NCBI RefSeq assembly: GCF_000973625.1
Contig: NZ_CP007501.1
Coordinates: forward strand, 310,001-374,000
Direction of reading: 5' to 3'
DNA length: 64,000 nucleotides
DNA from: Polynucleobacter duraquae
Lineage (GTDB): Bacteria > Pseudomonadota > Gammaproteobacteria > Burkholderiales > Burkholderiaceae
Program-made: the position numbers and the translations under genes
The notes under the pieces: generated by a model
What the model saw: only the letters and a program-made list of their open reading frames with translations
Database searches by the model: none
What the model was told of the DNA's origin: nothing
Part shown: piece after piece, positions 9,657 to 18,650 of the stretch
How the letters are laid out: each line of letters opens with the position of its first letter
Position numbering within the stretch: position 1 is the first letter of the stretch

Positions 9657-11396
9657 GTGATCATATTTTCAGTTATCCTTAGTATTTCCCTTATTTATGT
9701 ATATCAAAACCAAGGGGGGAAGTATTTCGGGCGAAATCAGTCCGAATATTACGGACTGACTTCAGTCTGGGCATTATATTTTCTAATATTATTTGTGTTA
9801 AATAATTTTTTAAATAGTATTAATTCATTTATATATATATCTTGTATAATATTAATTATATTATTAACATATAGTATAAAAAAAATTAAGCTTATTACTG
9901 TATACTCTAAGTTTTTATTTTTAATATATATTTTAATATTTTTATCGTATATTATTTTTGATAAAAATTTATATAATAAAATTTATAATTGGGATGATTA
10001 TTCACATTGGTTAAGAGTATATAAAATATATTCTATTTATGGTTTAAATCATTTAAAAGTATCTGAGCTTGTATTAACTTACAACTCTTTTCCAAATAAT
10101 ATAATACAGCATTATCCTGCAATAAATTCGTATGTTGCATCTATATTATTTCCATACCCTTATTTTGATACTTTTAATGTATATTTTTTGCAAATATTTT
10201 TTTTATATATTATTATATTTGATTTATATATTTATCTTAGAGTTCCAGGCAATAAAGTAGTATTATTTCTACTAATTTCATTATTATTATTTTCTGGTTC
10301 AACACCTTTAAATCATAATTTATTGTCTGATATTGTTATTCCCGCCTTAATCGTATTGGGGCTCAGTCAAATAAAAAACAGTAATCTTAATATAAATTTC
10401 TTATTTTCAGGTTCACTTTTTGCTTATGCAATTATGATAAAACCTCCAACAGCTATTGTTTTGGTGTTTATTGCATTTACTAATTTAATTCTTATTGAAA
10501 ATAAATTTAAATATAAATGGTTTAAAGTAATGCTTATGTTTTTTTCAATATTAATCCCTTATATTTTATTTTTATTAATTTATATACCTTATTTAAATAC
10601 TGGTTCAACCGGCATTCCCAATGGTAATATTACTCATATTATAAACAGCGTTATAAATAATTTCTTTGAATTTTTTAGGGTTGAACTTTTGGGGCCTATT
10701 TTTTCATTGAAGCCAAGCAAGTCATCTGTTAATTTAATCTCAATAATCTTTATTTGCTGGTGCTATTTTGTAAATAGTGATAAAAGAAATGTAATATATG
10801 TATTATCTAGCCTATCTATATATTTATTATACCTGGCAATCACATATAATTTTGTAGTATTAGATTCATCCAATGAAAGATTTGCATCTTTTGACCGGTA
10901 TTTCTTAAGTTATTATATATATATAATGTTTTATTTTATGCATTATATTTTTACTAATGAAAAAATTAAAAATTATACGTGGATATTGATCATATTATTA
11001 TATTTTAATACATGCTATTTCGTACCAAATTATTTATTATTAATGATTCCTGTAATTTTTATTGCTTATTTATTGAGGACTGTTCTACAAAATAAATTAT
11101 TTTTAATTAATTACTTTCTTCCAATTTTCTTTATCGCATCCACTATTATTATGGGGCACAAGTTTTATCCGCCAAAATATCTTGTAGAGAACGGATTATT
11201 CTTGCAACAATTCGCTATAGTTTCTAAAAATTCAGCTGACGATATTGTCATTATTGAAGTATGCAATCCCACTCAGTATGATTATTTAGCTCTTTCATAT
11301 TACAGTAATTTTTCTAATAATTTTTCTGTTATAGAGATTAAAAAATGTTCGGGTGATTTTAAATACAGGTATGCGTCTGGTAAAAATTATAATTAG
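9657..11396 (+). CDS. Polytopic membrane protein, possible GT-C-type glycosyltransferase
   Basis: 579-aa protein with roughly a dozen hydrophobic helices and a short C-terminal soluble tail. The first long loop contains WDDYSHW (Asp113, Asp114, His117), placed like the acidic first-loop motif of GT-C enzymes such as ArnT/PMT relatives, so a periplasmic sugar transferase using a polyprenyl-phosphate donor is possible. GTG start 9657 is preceded by GAGGAAG at a suitable distance. This is the most AT-rich gene in the window, full of TTA, ATA and AAT codons, suggesting recent acquisition. It could instead be a repeat-unit polymerase. No close family is recognised. Confidence 0.6.
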   Translation: MIIFSVILSISLIYVYQNQGGKYFGRNQSEYYGLTSVWALYFLILFVLNNFLNSINSFIYISCIILIILLTYSIKKIKLITVYSKFLFLIYILIFLSYIIFDKNLYNKIYNWDDYSHWLRVYKIYSIYGLNHLKVSELVLTYNSFPNNIIQHYPAINSYVASILFPYPYFDTFNVYFLQIFFLYIIIFDLYIYLRVPGNKVVLFLLISLLLFSGSTPLNHNLLSDIVIPALIVLGLSQIKNSNLNINFLFSGSLFAYAIMIKPPTAIVLVFIAFTNLILIENKFKYKWFKVMLMFFSILIPYILFLLIYIPYLNTGSTGIPNGNITHIINSVINNFFEFFRVELLGPIFSLKPSKSSVNLISIIFICWCYFVNSDKRNVIYVLSSLSIYLLYLAITYNFVVLDSSNERFASFDRYFLSYYIYIMFYFMHYIFTNEKIKNYTWILIILLYFNTCYFVPNYLLLMIPVIFIAYLLRTVLQNKLFLINYFLPIFFIASTIIMGHKFYPPKYLVENGLFLQQFAIVSKNSADDIVIIEVCNPTQYDYLALSYYSNFSNNFSVIEIKKCSGDFKYRYASGKNYN

Positions 11397-11437
11397 TAAT
11401 AATCAACCATCTATGAAAATTTAGTCATCTGTTATTC

Positions 11438-11788
11438 TTATGCGTATGACAGATATATGCCCATAATTATGAATCCTGATCCAATAAAGTTTGATTTTGA
11501 AACCTCTTCGCCTAAAATTAGACTTGAAAGAAAAGGTATCATCACAAACGTTAGCCCTGATATAGGTATGGCAACATTTAAGGGTACTACCCTAATTGTC
11601 TGTATCCAAAAAATCATTGCGATTGCATATAGACCTAATCCGGTAATAATCCAGATATTTTGAAGGGCTGCTGGTATAAATTGATTAAAACCTTCCGCAA
11701 GGCTTTCTGCTCCATATTTAAGGGAGATCTGACCAAGAGAGGTTAGAGTTGCGACCATAACAAGCGTTAAAAAATGTTTTAGAGTCAT
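11438..11788 (-). CDS. Small EamA/DMT-family membrane protein (ArnE/ArnF-like)
   Basis: 116-aa protein with four hydrophobic helices and a one-domain EamA architecture. Seen: TSLGQISLKYGAESL in helix 1, VVPLNVAIPISGLTFVMIPFLS in helix 3, and the LGEEVSKSNFIGSGFIIMGIYL ending typical of small drug/metabolite-transporter proteins. ArnE/ArnF pairs of this size flip undecaprenyl-phosphate-linked sugars. The neighbouring divergent GT2 gene looks like a polyprenol-phosphate glycosyltransferase, which fits that role. Only 28 bases separate the two divergent start codons. No second ArnE/F-like partner is seen here, so it may form homodimers or pair with a protein encoded elsewhere. Confidence 0.7.
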   Translation of the reverse strand: MTLKHFLTLVMVATLTSLGQISLKYGAESLAEGFNQFIPAALQNIWIITGLGLYAIAMIFWIQTIRVVPLNVAIPISGLTFVMIPFLSSLILGEEVSKSNFIGSGFIIMGIYLSYA

Positions 11789-11816
11789 TAGTTTATTAGT
11801 AGGAGTTTTCAGGTAA

Positions 11817-12776
11817 ATGAATTTAAAAAAAATTTCCGTTGTAATTCCCTGCTATCGTGTTAAAAATCATATTCTAGCTGTTATTGAGGGAATAGGTCAG
11901 GAAGTTTCTACTATTTATGTAATTGATGATTTTTGCCCAGAATTTTCTGGCGATCATGTAGGGATAAATTGCGTAGATAGGCGAGTGATTGTTTTAAGAA
12001 ATAATTTTAATTTAGGCGTCGGTGGCTCAGTAATGGTTGGGTATAAAAGGGCGTTAAAAGATGGTGCTGACGTAATTGTAAAAATTGATGGTGATGGACA
12101 AATGGATCCGTCATTGCTTATGAGATTTGCTTCACCAATCATTTCCGGTGTTGCTGATTATTGCAAGGGCAATAGATTTTATGATCTTGAGGGTCTCAAT
12201 TCTATGCCAAAAGTAAGATTGCTGGGTAATGCTGGTCTATCTTTTATTGCTAAATTTTCAACAGGCTATTGGAATTTATTTGATCCAACTAATGGCTATA
12301 CAGCAATCAGCAGAGAGGTTGCATCACGGATTCCTTATGAAAAAATTAGTAAAAGATATTTTTTTGAAACTGATATTTTATTTAGGTTAAATCTTTTAAG
12401 GGCAGTTGCAGTTGATATTCCAATGACCTCAATATATTCGAATGAGGTTAGCAACTTACGCATTAAAAAAATATTTTTTGAATTTCTATATAAAAACTTT
12501 AGAAATTACCTAAAAAGAATTTTTTATAATTATTATTTACGCGATATGTCTGTCGCTTCCATTGAATTGCCTCTGGGAATATGTTTATTCGGCTTTGGCC
12601 TTATTTATGGTTTGGCTGGCTGGTGGCATAGCTCCTTAAGCGGTTCAAGTACACCGGTTGGAACCATAATGCTCTCCTCGGTCACAATCTTAACGGGCAT
12701 ACAGTTTCTGCTTGCATTTATTAACTACGACATAGGATACGTCCCTACAAAGCCTATTTCAAAGCTAGATTACTAA
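11817..12776 (+). CDS. Polyprenol-phosphate-type GT2 glycosyltransferase with C-terminal membrane helices
   Basis: 319 aa. The GT-A domain has SVVIPCYRV, VIDDFCPE, NNFNLGVGGSVMVGYKRAL and the donor/metal motif KIDGDGQMD near residue 90, as in dolichol- or undecaprenyl-phosphate hexose synthases. FDPTNGYTAISR and FETDILFRLN follow. Two hydrophobic helices near residues 255-275 and 285-305 anchor the C-terminus, as in ArnC/GtrB relatives. The likely product is a polyprenyl-phosphate sugar in the inner membrane, flipped by the adjacent DMT protein and used by a GT-C enzyme (inference). It leads the plus-strand run into the acyl-synthesis genes. Confidence 0.75.
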   Translation: MNLKKISVVIPCYRVKNHILAVIEGIGQEVSTIYVIDDFCPEFSGDHVGINCVDRRVIVLRNNFNLGVGGSVMVGYKRALKDGADVIVKIDGDGQMDPSLLMRFASPIISGVADYCKGNRFYDLEGLNSMPKVRLLGNAGLSFIAKFSTGYWNLFDPTNGYTAISREVASRIPYEKISKRYFFETDILFRLNLLRAVAVDIPMTSIYSNEVSNLRIKKIFFEFLYKNFRNYLKRIFYNYYLRDMSVASIELPLGICLFGFGLIYGLAGWWHSSLSGSSTPVGTIMLSSVTILTGIQFLLAFINYDIGYVPTKPISKLDY

Positions 12777-12805
12777 TTTCTATCAAAACAAATTTCAAGG
12801 TCTTA

Positions 12806-13105
12806 ATGCTTACTTTTGACAATATAATTTCCCTTATTCAGGATTCCTTAGATGGGCTGTATAGCGCATCCATGATTGAATCAAAAATTCAAATATCTGA
12901 TAACACGCCCCTTTTTGGTGGGCAATCAAATATAGATTCTATGTGCTTCGTGGCCTTAATAACAGATGTCGAGGACGGTTTATGTAGATCAACTGGTAAG
13001 GATGTCTTTGTTGTACTTTCCGATATAGAGGAGCTTTACCCTGATTCACCCGTGCTAACAGCTGGGATGTTAGCCAATTATTTGGTAAGCCTTGGTAATG
13101 ATTAA
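12806..13105 (+). CDS. Acyl carrier protein-like protein (first of two)
   Basis: 99-aa acidic protein with a predicted four-helix ACP fold. The phosphopantetheine site is Ser45 in the N-I-D-S-M context. This differs from the usual D-S-L, although the Asp-Ser core is kept. The loop before it (TPLFGGQSN) resembles stand-alone carriers of biosynthetic clusters more than fatty-acid AcpP. It would tether the growing acyl chain for the adjacent reductase, condensing enzyme and hydratase. Its stop overlaps the ATG of the next gene by 8 bases (ATGATTAA). It needs a phosphopantetheinyl transferase, which is not encoded here. Confidence 0.75.
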   Translation: MLTFDNIISLIQDSLDGLYSASMIESKIQISDNTPLFGGQSNIDSMCFVALITDVEDGLCRSTGKDVFVVLSDIEELYPDSPVLTAGMLANYLVSLGND

Positions 13106-13820
13106 TGCGGCGAATGATGGCGCCCAAGTGATGGTAGTGACTGGAACAAGTCGGGGGATTGGGTTCGAGATTGCAAATTGTTTTTTGCAAAAAGGATTCG
13201 TTGTGGTTGGATGCAGCAGAGGAGCGCAAACAATTCAACACCCAAGTTATAAACATTACATAGTGGATGCTTGCAATGAACTTGAAGTAAAAAAATGGGT
13301 AAGAACCGTAAAAAATGAATATAGAAAAATCAATATTTTGATTTGTAACGTTGGCCTTGTGCAGCTCGGTGCCGTGACTGGTGCTACAAGTTTAGAGAGC
13401 TTTAAATCGTTCTTAGATTCAAATTTAGTAAGCACTTTTTTAGTTTGCCGTGAATTTTCTAAAGTTATGATGCTTCAGAGGTATGGTCGAATTATTAATA
13501 TTGGATCCATCATGTCGGAGATGCACGCTCCAGGGACCTGTGCTTACGCGCCTACAAAATTGGCCGTTGTTGAATTTACAAAAGTGCTTGCGCGTGAATT
13601 GGCTGATTATGGCGTCACATGCAACATTGTTTCTCCTTCAATGGTGAGGACTGACTCAAATCTAGTTTTTGGGAGTAAGTGGGAAAAGGCTATGCTCGAC
13701 ATGCAAACAATTAAACGCCCAATTGAAGCGTCTGAGTTATGCCACTTGATAGATTTCTTTGCATCCCCCTTGAGTTCTATCGTGACAGGTCAAATTCTGC
13801 ATACTTGTTTTGTGAATTAA
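13098..13820 (+). CDS. SDR oxidoreductase, FabG-like
   Basis: Short-chain dehydrogenase of about 240 aa. TGTSRGIG is the cofactor-binding motif; NVG replaces the more common NAG; INIGSIMSE holds the catalytic Ser; YAPTK gives the Tyr and Lys. These match 3-oxoacyl-ACP reductases. With an ACP immediately upstream and a KAS III downstream, it probably reduces a beta-ketoacyl-ACP in the cytoplasm. ATG 13098 is chosen because it gives an 8-base stop-start overlap with the ACP gene. A TTG two codons earlier is an alternative. The substrate is inferred from context only. Confidence 0.8.
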   Translation: MINAANDGAQVMVVTGTSRGIGFEIANCFLQKGFVVVGCSRGAQTIQHPSYKHYIVDACNELEVKKWVRTVKNEYRKINILICNVGLVQLGAVTGATSLESFKSFLDSNLVSTFLVCREFSKVMMLQRYGRIINIGSIMSEMHAPGTCAYAPTKLAVVEFTKVLARELADYGVTCNIVSPSMVRTDSNLVFGSKWEKAMLDMQTIKRPIEASELCHLIDFFASPLSSIVTGQILHTCFVN

Positions 13821-13826
13821 ATTCGT

Positions 13827-14531
13827 ATGGGACTACGTTTTCCTCAATTGGGGTCTTATAGATATAGTGTTCACACCCTACAAACTGGGCCTTTTAAGGA
13901 AAATTGTTACGTTGTCGTTGGCGGTAATGGAGAAGATGCCGTAATTATAGATCCTGGCGGTGAGGAGGATTATTTAAAGACTGAAATTGACTCTTTGGGC
14001 GTTAATATCAACATGATTTTGCTGACCCACGGCCACTTTGATCATATTGGGGCTGTTGAGAATTTAGCTAATTATTATGGGGTTCTAGTACATGCCCACC
14101 AGATTGAAAAGGCATTGATAAGGCAGGCTGGGATTTATGCCTATCGATTCAATAAGGAGAGATTAATTCCACCTGTTAATGTTACATATTTTGACGAATG
14201 CCAAGATTTATACTGGCCTGGAGGGGTCATAACCACAATTCCTTGCCCGGGTCATACAGCGGGTTGCGTAAGTTATGGTTTTGAATCTGAAATAGTGTTT
14301 ACAGGTGATACTTTATTTAGGGGTTATGTTGGACCAACAAATTACCCTACTAGTAATTACCATGATTTAATAAATTCAGTAGAGAGTCTTCTAGCTAATT
14401 TGCCACCTGATTGCATTATTTTTCCTGGGCATGGTAGGTCTTGGCTGGCGGGGGATGCGACAGTATGGTGGAACGGGATTTCTAATAATCCTCCACAATT
14501 TCATTTATTCGGAGATGATAAAGGTGGCTAA
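13827..14531 (+). CDS. MBL-fold metallo-hydrolase (glyoxalase II-like)
   Basis: 234-aa metallo-beta-lactamase-fold protein with a complete dinuclear metal site: H68-G-H70-F-D72-H73, PGHTAG near residue 147, the metal-bridging Asp in FTGDTLF, and the final His in PGHG. It is shorter than glyoxalase II and lacks its C-terminal glutathione-binding domain. Inside an ACP/KAS III/FabG operon it may act as a thioesterase releasing or proof-reading an acyl thioester, as some MBL enzymes do for polyketide thioesters. That role is inference. Its stop overlaps the following KAS III gene. Confidence 0.8.
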   Translation: MGLRFPQLGSYRYSVHTLQTGPFKENCYVVVGGNGEDAVIIDPGGEEDYLKTEIDSLGVNINMILLTHGHFDHIGAVENLANYYGVLVHAHQIEKALIRQAGIYAYRFNKERLIPPVNVTYFDECQDLYWPGGVITTIPCPGHTAGCVSYGFESEIVFTGDTLFRGYVGPTNYPTSNYHDLINSVESLLANLPPDCIIFPGHGRSWLAGDATVWWNGISNNPPQFHLFGDDKGG

Positions 14532-15525
14532 TAAGAGGTCAATCGGAATTCTAGGTGTGGGAAAGTGTATTCCAGAAACACTTTTAACAAATGAAGAGGT
14601 TGAGAAAAAAGCTGGACTTCCTATTGGGACAATAGAGGCAAAAACAGGCGTTAAAAAAAGATATATAGCCAGCGAATCAGAAACTGCCTCTGGATTGTCT
14701 GCGATAGCTTGCGAGGCAGCCCTTAATTCAGCCAAGATTTGTTCGGAGCAAGTCAATTCAATAATTGCTTGCACTTTTACTGCAGACTATGTAATGCCAG
14801 CATTGGCATGCAAAGTGCATCAGTTGCTGGGTGCAAAAAATGCTTCTGCATTTGACGTAATGGCCAATTGCACTGGATTTCAGGTAGGCCTCAATCTTAT
14901 GTCTGATCGTCTAACATCAGATGTTAGTCAGTCTTATGGTTTGGTTGTTGGAGCAGCCTTGCAATCAAGGTTTGTCAACTGGAGCGATTCTAGTTCTTGT
15001 ATGTATTTTGGTGATGGTTTCGGAGCTGCAGTTTTAGGTGAGGTACCAGAGGGCTATGGATTTTTATCCCACGATACCTTAACTAATTCTTCAGTTTACG
15101 AATCAGTGAGGATACGCGGTGGCGGATCTAGTTTTCCAATGCGACCTGAAAATATAAGTAGTAATTTGAATTACTATGAAATTAACGGCATGGAAGTGTG
15201 GAAGCAAGTTGTGCAATATCAACCTAAGATCATTAAAAGCGCACTCGCTAAAGCGGGTTTAAGTATTGATGATGTGGATTTTTTTATTTTTCACCAAGCA
15301 AATATGAATCTCATAAGCTATTTAATGGGCAAAATGAAGATGTCTATAGATAAAACTCATACTAATGTTGCTGAGATAGGTAATACTGCAGAGGCTTCTA
15401 TGGCTATAGCTCTGTGCGAAGCCGTTCAGGAGAATAAAATTAAAAGCGGGGATGTTGTAGTTATTTCAGGAGTAGGCGCTGGGTTTACCTATGGTGCATC
15501 TGTGATGAGATGGTGGGCTCCATGA
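14515..15525 (+). CDS. 3-oxoacyl-ACP synthase III (FabH-like)
   Basis: Thiolase-fold condensing enzyme with an intact Cys-His-Asn triad: C119 in ANCTGF, H260 in FHQAN and N290 in GNTAEAS. The RGGG segment and the terminal GVGAGFTYGA match KAS III enzymes. ATG 14515 and GTG 14524 are both possible; GTG has GGAG nine bases upstream and an 8-base overlap with the preceding stop. An ATG much further upstream (14431) would add residues encoded inside the hydrolase gene and is unlikely. In tetronate pathways a FabH-like enzyme works with an FkbH-like protein and an ACP, and both are encoded just downstream. Confidence 0.88.
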   Translation: MIKVANKRSIGILGVGKCIPETLLTNEEVEKKAGLPIGTIEAKTGVKKRYIASESETASGLSAIACEAALNSAKICSEQVNSIIACTFTADYVMPALACKVHQLLGAKNASAFDVMANCTGFQVGLNLMSDRLTSDVSQSYGLVVGAALQSRFVNWSDSSSCMYFGDGFGAAVLGEVPEGYGFLSHDTLTNSSVYESVRIRGGGSSFPMRPENISSNLNYYEINGMEVWKQVVQYQPKIIKSALAKAGLSIDDVDFFIFHQANMNLISYLMGKMKMSIDKTHTNVAEIGNTAEASMAIALCEAVQENKIKSGDVVVISGVGAGFTYGASVMRWWAP

Positions 15526-16802
15526 GTTACTTGATCGATGATGTAAAAGTTAAAAAACTTAATTTTGATCTAATAAAAATTGGGGATACTGCAGAGATCA
15601 CTCATAAGATCACGCAGGATGACGTTAATTTATTTGCATCATTAACTGGTGACTTTAATCCTCTGCATGTAAATAAAGAATATGCAAAAACTACACGATT
15701 TCATAAGCCAGTAGTTCATGGGATGCTATCTGCATCCTTTATATCTCCACTAATCGGCACATGTTTGCCAGGGGAAGGTGCGCTGTGGTCATCGCAAAAC
15801 CTCGAGTTTTTAAGGCCAGCATTTGTTGACGATACTCTTATAGTTCAATCCACTGTTATTCAAAAATCTGTTGCTACTCGATCACTTATATTGGATACAA
15901 AAGTAGCTAATCAGCACAATCAAATACTGGTATCAGGCAGATCATTAGTTAAGGTTCTTGAATCTGAGGGTGAGCATGCAACAGTCGGCTCAGGTGATGG
16001 GGTTCAGGGTCAACCTATTGGATTAAAGCAGTCGCATATACAAAATTCCTCATCTACTGACAATGGACGAATTGTCTTAATAACTGGAGCAAGTCGTGGA
16101 ATTGGTGCGGCCATTGCGTCCAAGCTTGCCGAACGGGGGTATAAGGTTGTAGTTAATTACAGTAGTGATGCCGATGGCGCATCAGACCTTATTAAAAAAA
16201 TATGCTCAATGGGATATGTGGCTGTAGATGGTAAGGCTGATGTTTCAAAGATTGAGGACCTGGAGAACTTAAAAATACGCATCCAGAAGAGTATTGGCTC
16301 AATTACGGATGTTGTGCACTGTGCCTCCCCGCTTCCAATCCCAACGGCATTCGAGCTACTTTCGTGGTCAGATTTTCAGTTACAAATAGACGTGCAATTG
16401 AAAGGTGCCTTTAATTGCACCAAAGTATTTTTGCCCTCCATGCTTGAATTAAAAAAGGGAACGTTTACTTATTTAAGCTCTATCTTTGCTGAAGGAACTC
16501 CTCCTGGCCTCCAGGCTCACTATGTATCAACTAAAGCTGCCTTATCTGCCTTTGGACGCTCTATAGCGGCCGAGTATGGGAATAGGGGTATTCGTTCTAA
16601 TATTGTTGCGCCAGGGATGACGCAAACAGATATGATTTCTGGAGTGCCTGACAAAACAAAATTATTAGCAAAAATGAATACTCCCCTAAGGAAAATTGCT
16701 ACTCCTGAAGATATTGCAAATGCCGTAGAATTTTTAGTCGGGGATAATAGCGGTCACATTACCGGCGAAACCATTCGCGTATGTGGTGGAATCACAATGT
16801 GA
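15522..16802 (+). CDS. Fusion of MaoC-like (R)-enoyl hydratase and FabG-like reductase
   Basis: 426-aa two-domain protein. Residues about 10-145 form a hot-dog MaoC/PhaJ hydratase with the catalytic Asp/His segment TGDFNPLHVN and KPVVHGML. A polar Gly/Ser/Gln linker covers about 150-180. Residues about 182-426 form an SDR with TGASRGIG, YLSSIFAEG, YVSTK and a C-terminal GHITGETIRVCGG typical of FabG. The two activities would interconvert 3-hydroxyacyl, enoyl and 3-oxoacyl thioesters on one polypeptide. ATG 15522 overlaps the KAS III stop by 4 bases (ATGA). The fusion lies in one continuous frame, with no sign of an assembly artefact. Confidence 0.85.
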   Translation: MSYLIDDVKVKKLNFDLIKIGDTAEITHKITQDDVNLFASLTGDFNPLHVNKEYAKTTRFHKPVVHGMLSASFISPLIGTCLPGEGALWSSQNLEFLRPAFVDDTLIVQSTVIQKSVATRSLILDTKVANQHNQILVSGRSLVKVLESEGEHATVGSGDGVQGQPIGLKQSHIQNSSSTDNGRIVLITGASRGIGAAIASKLAERGYKVVVNYSSDADGASDLIKKICSMGYVAVDGKADVSKIEDLENLKIRIQKSIGSITDVVHCASPLPIPTAFELLSWSDFQLQIDVQLKGAFNCTKVFLPSMLELKKGTFTYLSSIFAEGTPPGLQAHYVSTKAALSAFGRSIAAEYGNRGIRSNIVAPGMTQTDMISGVPDKTKLLAKMNTPLRKIATPEDIANAVEFLVGDNSGHITGETIRVCGGITM

Positions 16803-16809
16803 GGAAAGA

Positions 16810-18642
16810 ATGAAAAAGCCCACTGATTTACCTGGCGAAAAAATTAGCCGCACCAATCCTAGAGAGCGTAAGTATTCAGATTACATAGAATTGTTATCGG
16901 ATATTAAGAAAAATAATGAATTTTCTAAAGATTTCCCAAGTCTTAAAATTGCAGTACTAAGAAATTTTACAGTTGAGCCACTATTGCCCGTACTAGAGGC
17001 AGAAATTTATCTTGCAGGATTCATACCAAATATATGGGTTGGTGACTTCGATAATATTGCGTTCGAAGCAATGTCAATTACGTCTGGATTGGAGGAGTTT
17101 GAACCAGATTTTATATTGATTTTTAATTGGCTGGATACAATTAGCCCGGCCTTAACCACGCAATTTATCTTAAAATCGAAAGGTGAGATTGACGAAGAAG
17201 TTGTGAGGGTGCGTCAGGTTTATAGAGATATTGAGGGTAGTCTACGCAAGAGTTTTTCTGTGCCCATTGCCATTACTAATTTTAACCTGCCAGTGGACTC
17301 AACCCTAGGAATCCTTGACAGCCAGGATTCTGACTATCAATTTCACACAATCCAGAATTTAAACCTTCAAATTTTACTTGATGCTAAAAGTTTTGCTGAT
17401 GTCTATATTCTTGATATCGCCAAAATATTTGCAGCGGAAGGTTATCTAAACGCATTCGATTCAAGACATTGGCAAATGGCGAGAGCCCCATTCACTCAGC
17501 GTGCTATTTTAACTATTTGTAATGAGCTTGGAAGATTGTTTAAGGCTTTGCGTGGAAAATCAAAGAAGTGTTTAGTGCTTGATTGTGACAACACTCTTTG
17601 GGGAGGTGTTATAGGCGAAGATGGAATGGGGGGTATCAAGCTAGGGACCACATTCCCCGGCTCTTGTTACAAAGCATTGCAAGAGGAGGTTTTGAACTTA
17701 AGAGAGCGAGGAGTAATTTTGGCCCTCTGCAGCAAAAATAACGAATCAGATGTACTTGAGGTATTAAATAATCATCCTGAAATGTTAATTAAGGAAAAGC
17801 ATGTCTCAACTTGGCAGATAAATTGGGATGACAAGGCTACAAATTTACGAAGACTAGCAAAAGAATTAAATATTGGCCTAGACAGTTTTGTTTTTGTTGA
17901 TGATAACGAATTTGAAATTAATCTTATTAGGGAGCAGTTGCCCGAAGTTGCTACGATACATTTAACGGGTAATACTTCCGGCTATAGAAGCCTGCTATCA
18001 AGTTTTGGATATTTTGATTCCCTTACATTTACTGCAGAGGATAGAAGAAAAAATGAAATGTATGGCGAAGCACATATTCGCAATAAGCTGGAATCTGAAT
18101 CAAGCTCGATCGAAGAATATCTTGAAAATCTTGGACTAGAGGCTGCTTTAGGAATTCCTACTATTTCTGATATTGCTCGATGTTCGCAGTTGACGCAAAA
18201 AACTAATCAATTCAACTTAACTACTTGTCGTTATAGTGAAGGGCAGATTGCTGAGTTGATATCTGACAAAGACTCTGACGTATTTTACTTGCGTGTGAAG
18301 GATAAGGTGGCTGACTTGGGTTTAGTTGGGGTCGCTGTAGTTAGGTATCGTGAACTTGAGGCTCAAATTGAAGCCTTTATGATGAGTTGTAGGGCAATTG
18401 GCCGAGGCGCAGAAACCGCATTACTCGCATATATTGCAAACCAATCCAAGAGTAAGCGCGGTTCACATTCCCTTTCTGCTAAGTACTTACACACAGCAAA
18501 GAATGAATCGCTCGTAAGAAACTTTTATGAGGAAAATGGATTCGAAAAAGTAAGTCAGCAGGGAGAAGACACTAATTGGGAGCTAGATCTCCGTACCGAA
18601 GAAATATCATATCCAGCATGGATCAAAATTAATGAAAGTTAG
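16810..18642 (+). CDS. FkbH-like HAD-family protein (glyceryl-ACP type)
   Basis: 610-aa protein of the FkbH family. An N-terminal region of about 250 aa precedes the HAD-IIIC domain with the nucleophile motif D258-C-D260-N-T, followed by SKNNESDV and FVDDNEFE. The C-terminal third resembles the GNAT-like domain of FkbH proteins (MSCRAIGRGAET, then LVRNFYEENGF). Family members such as RkE and FkbH dephosphorylate 1,3-bisphosphoglycerate and load D-glycerate onto an ACP, giving glyceryl-ACP. The carrier here is probably the ACP encoded 8 bases downstream. ATG 16810 is preceded by a strong GAGGAAAG ribosome-binding site. Actual substrate use is inferred. Confidence 0.88.
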   Translation: MKKPTDLPGEKISRTNPRERKYSDYIELLSDIKKNNEFSKDFPSLKIAVLRNFTVEPLLPVLEAEIYLAGFIPNIWVGDFDNIAFEAMSITSGLEEFEPDFILIFNWLDTISPALTTQFILKSKGEIDEEVVRVRQVYRDIEGSLRKSFSVPIAITNFNLPVDSTLGILDSQDSDYQFHTIQNLNLQILLDAKSFADVYILDIAKIFAAEGYLNAFDSRHWQMARAPFTQRAILTICNELGRLFKALRGKSKKCLVLDCDNTLWGGVIGEDGMGGIKLGTTFPGSCYKALQEEVLNLRERGVILALCSKNNESDVLEVLNNHPEMLIKEKHVSTWQINWDDKATNLRRLAKELNIGLDSFVFVDDNEFEINLIREQLPEVATIHLTGNTSGYRSLLSSFGYFDSLTFTAEDRRKNEMYGEAHIRNKLESESSSIEEYLENLGLEAALGIPTISDIARCSQLTQKTNQFNLTTCRYSEGQIAELISDKDSDVFYLRVKDKVADLGLVGVAVVRYRELEAQIEAFMMSCRAIGRGAETALLAYIANQSKSKRGSHSLSAKYLHTAKNESLVRNFYEENGFEKVSQQGEDTNWELDLRTEEISYPAWIKINES

Positions 18643-18650
18643 GTGGAAAT

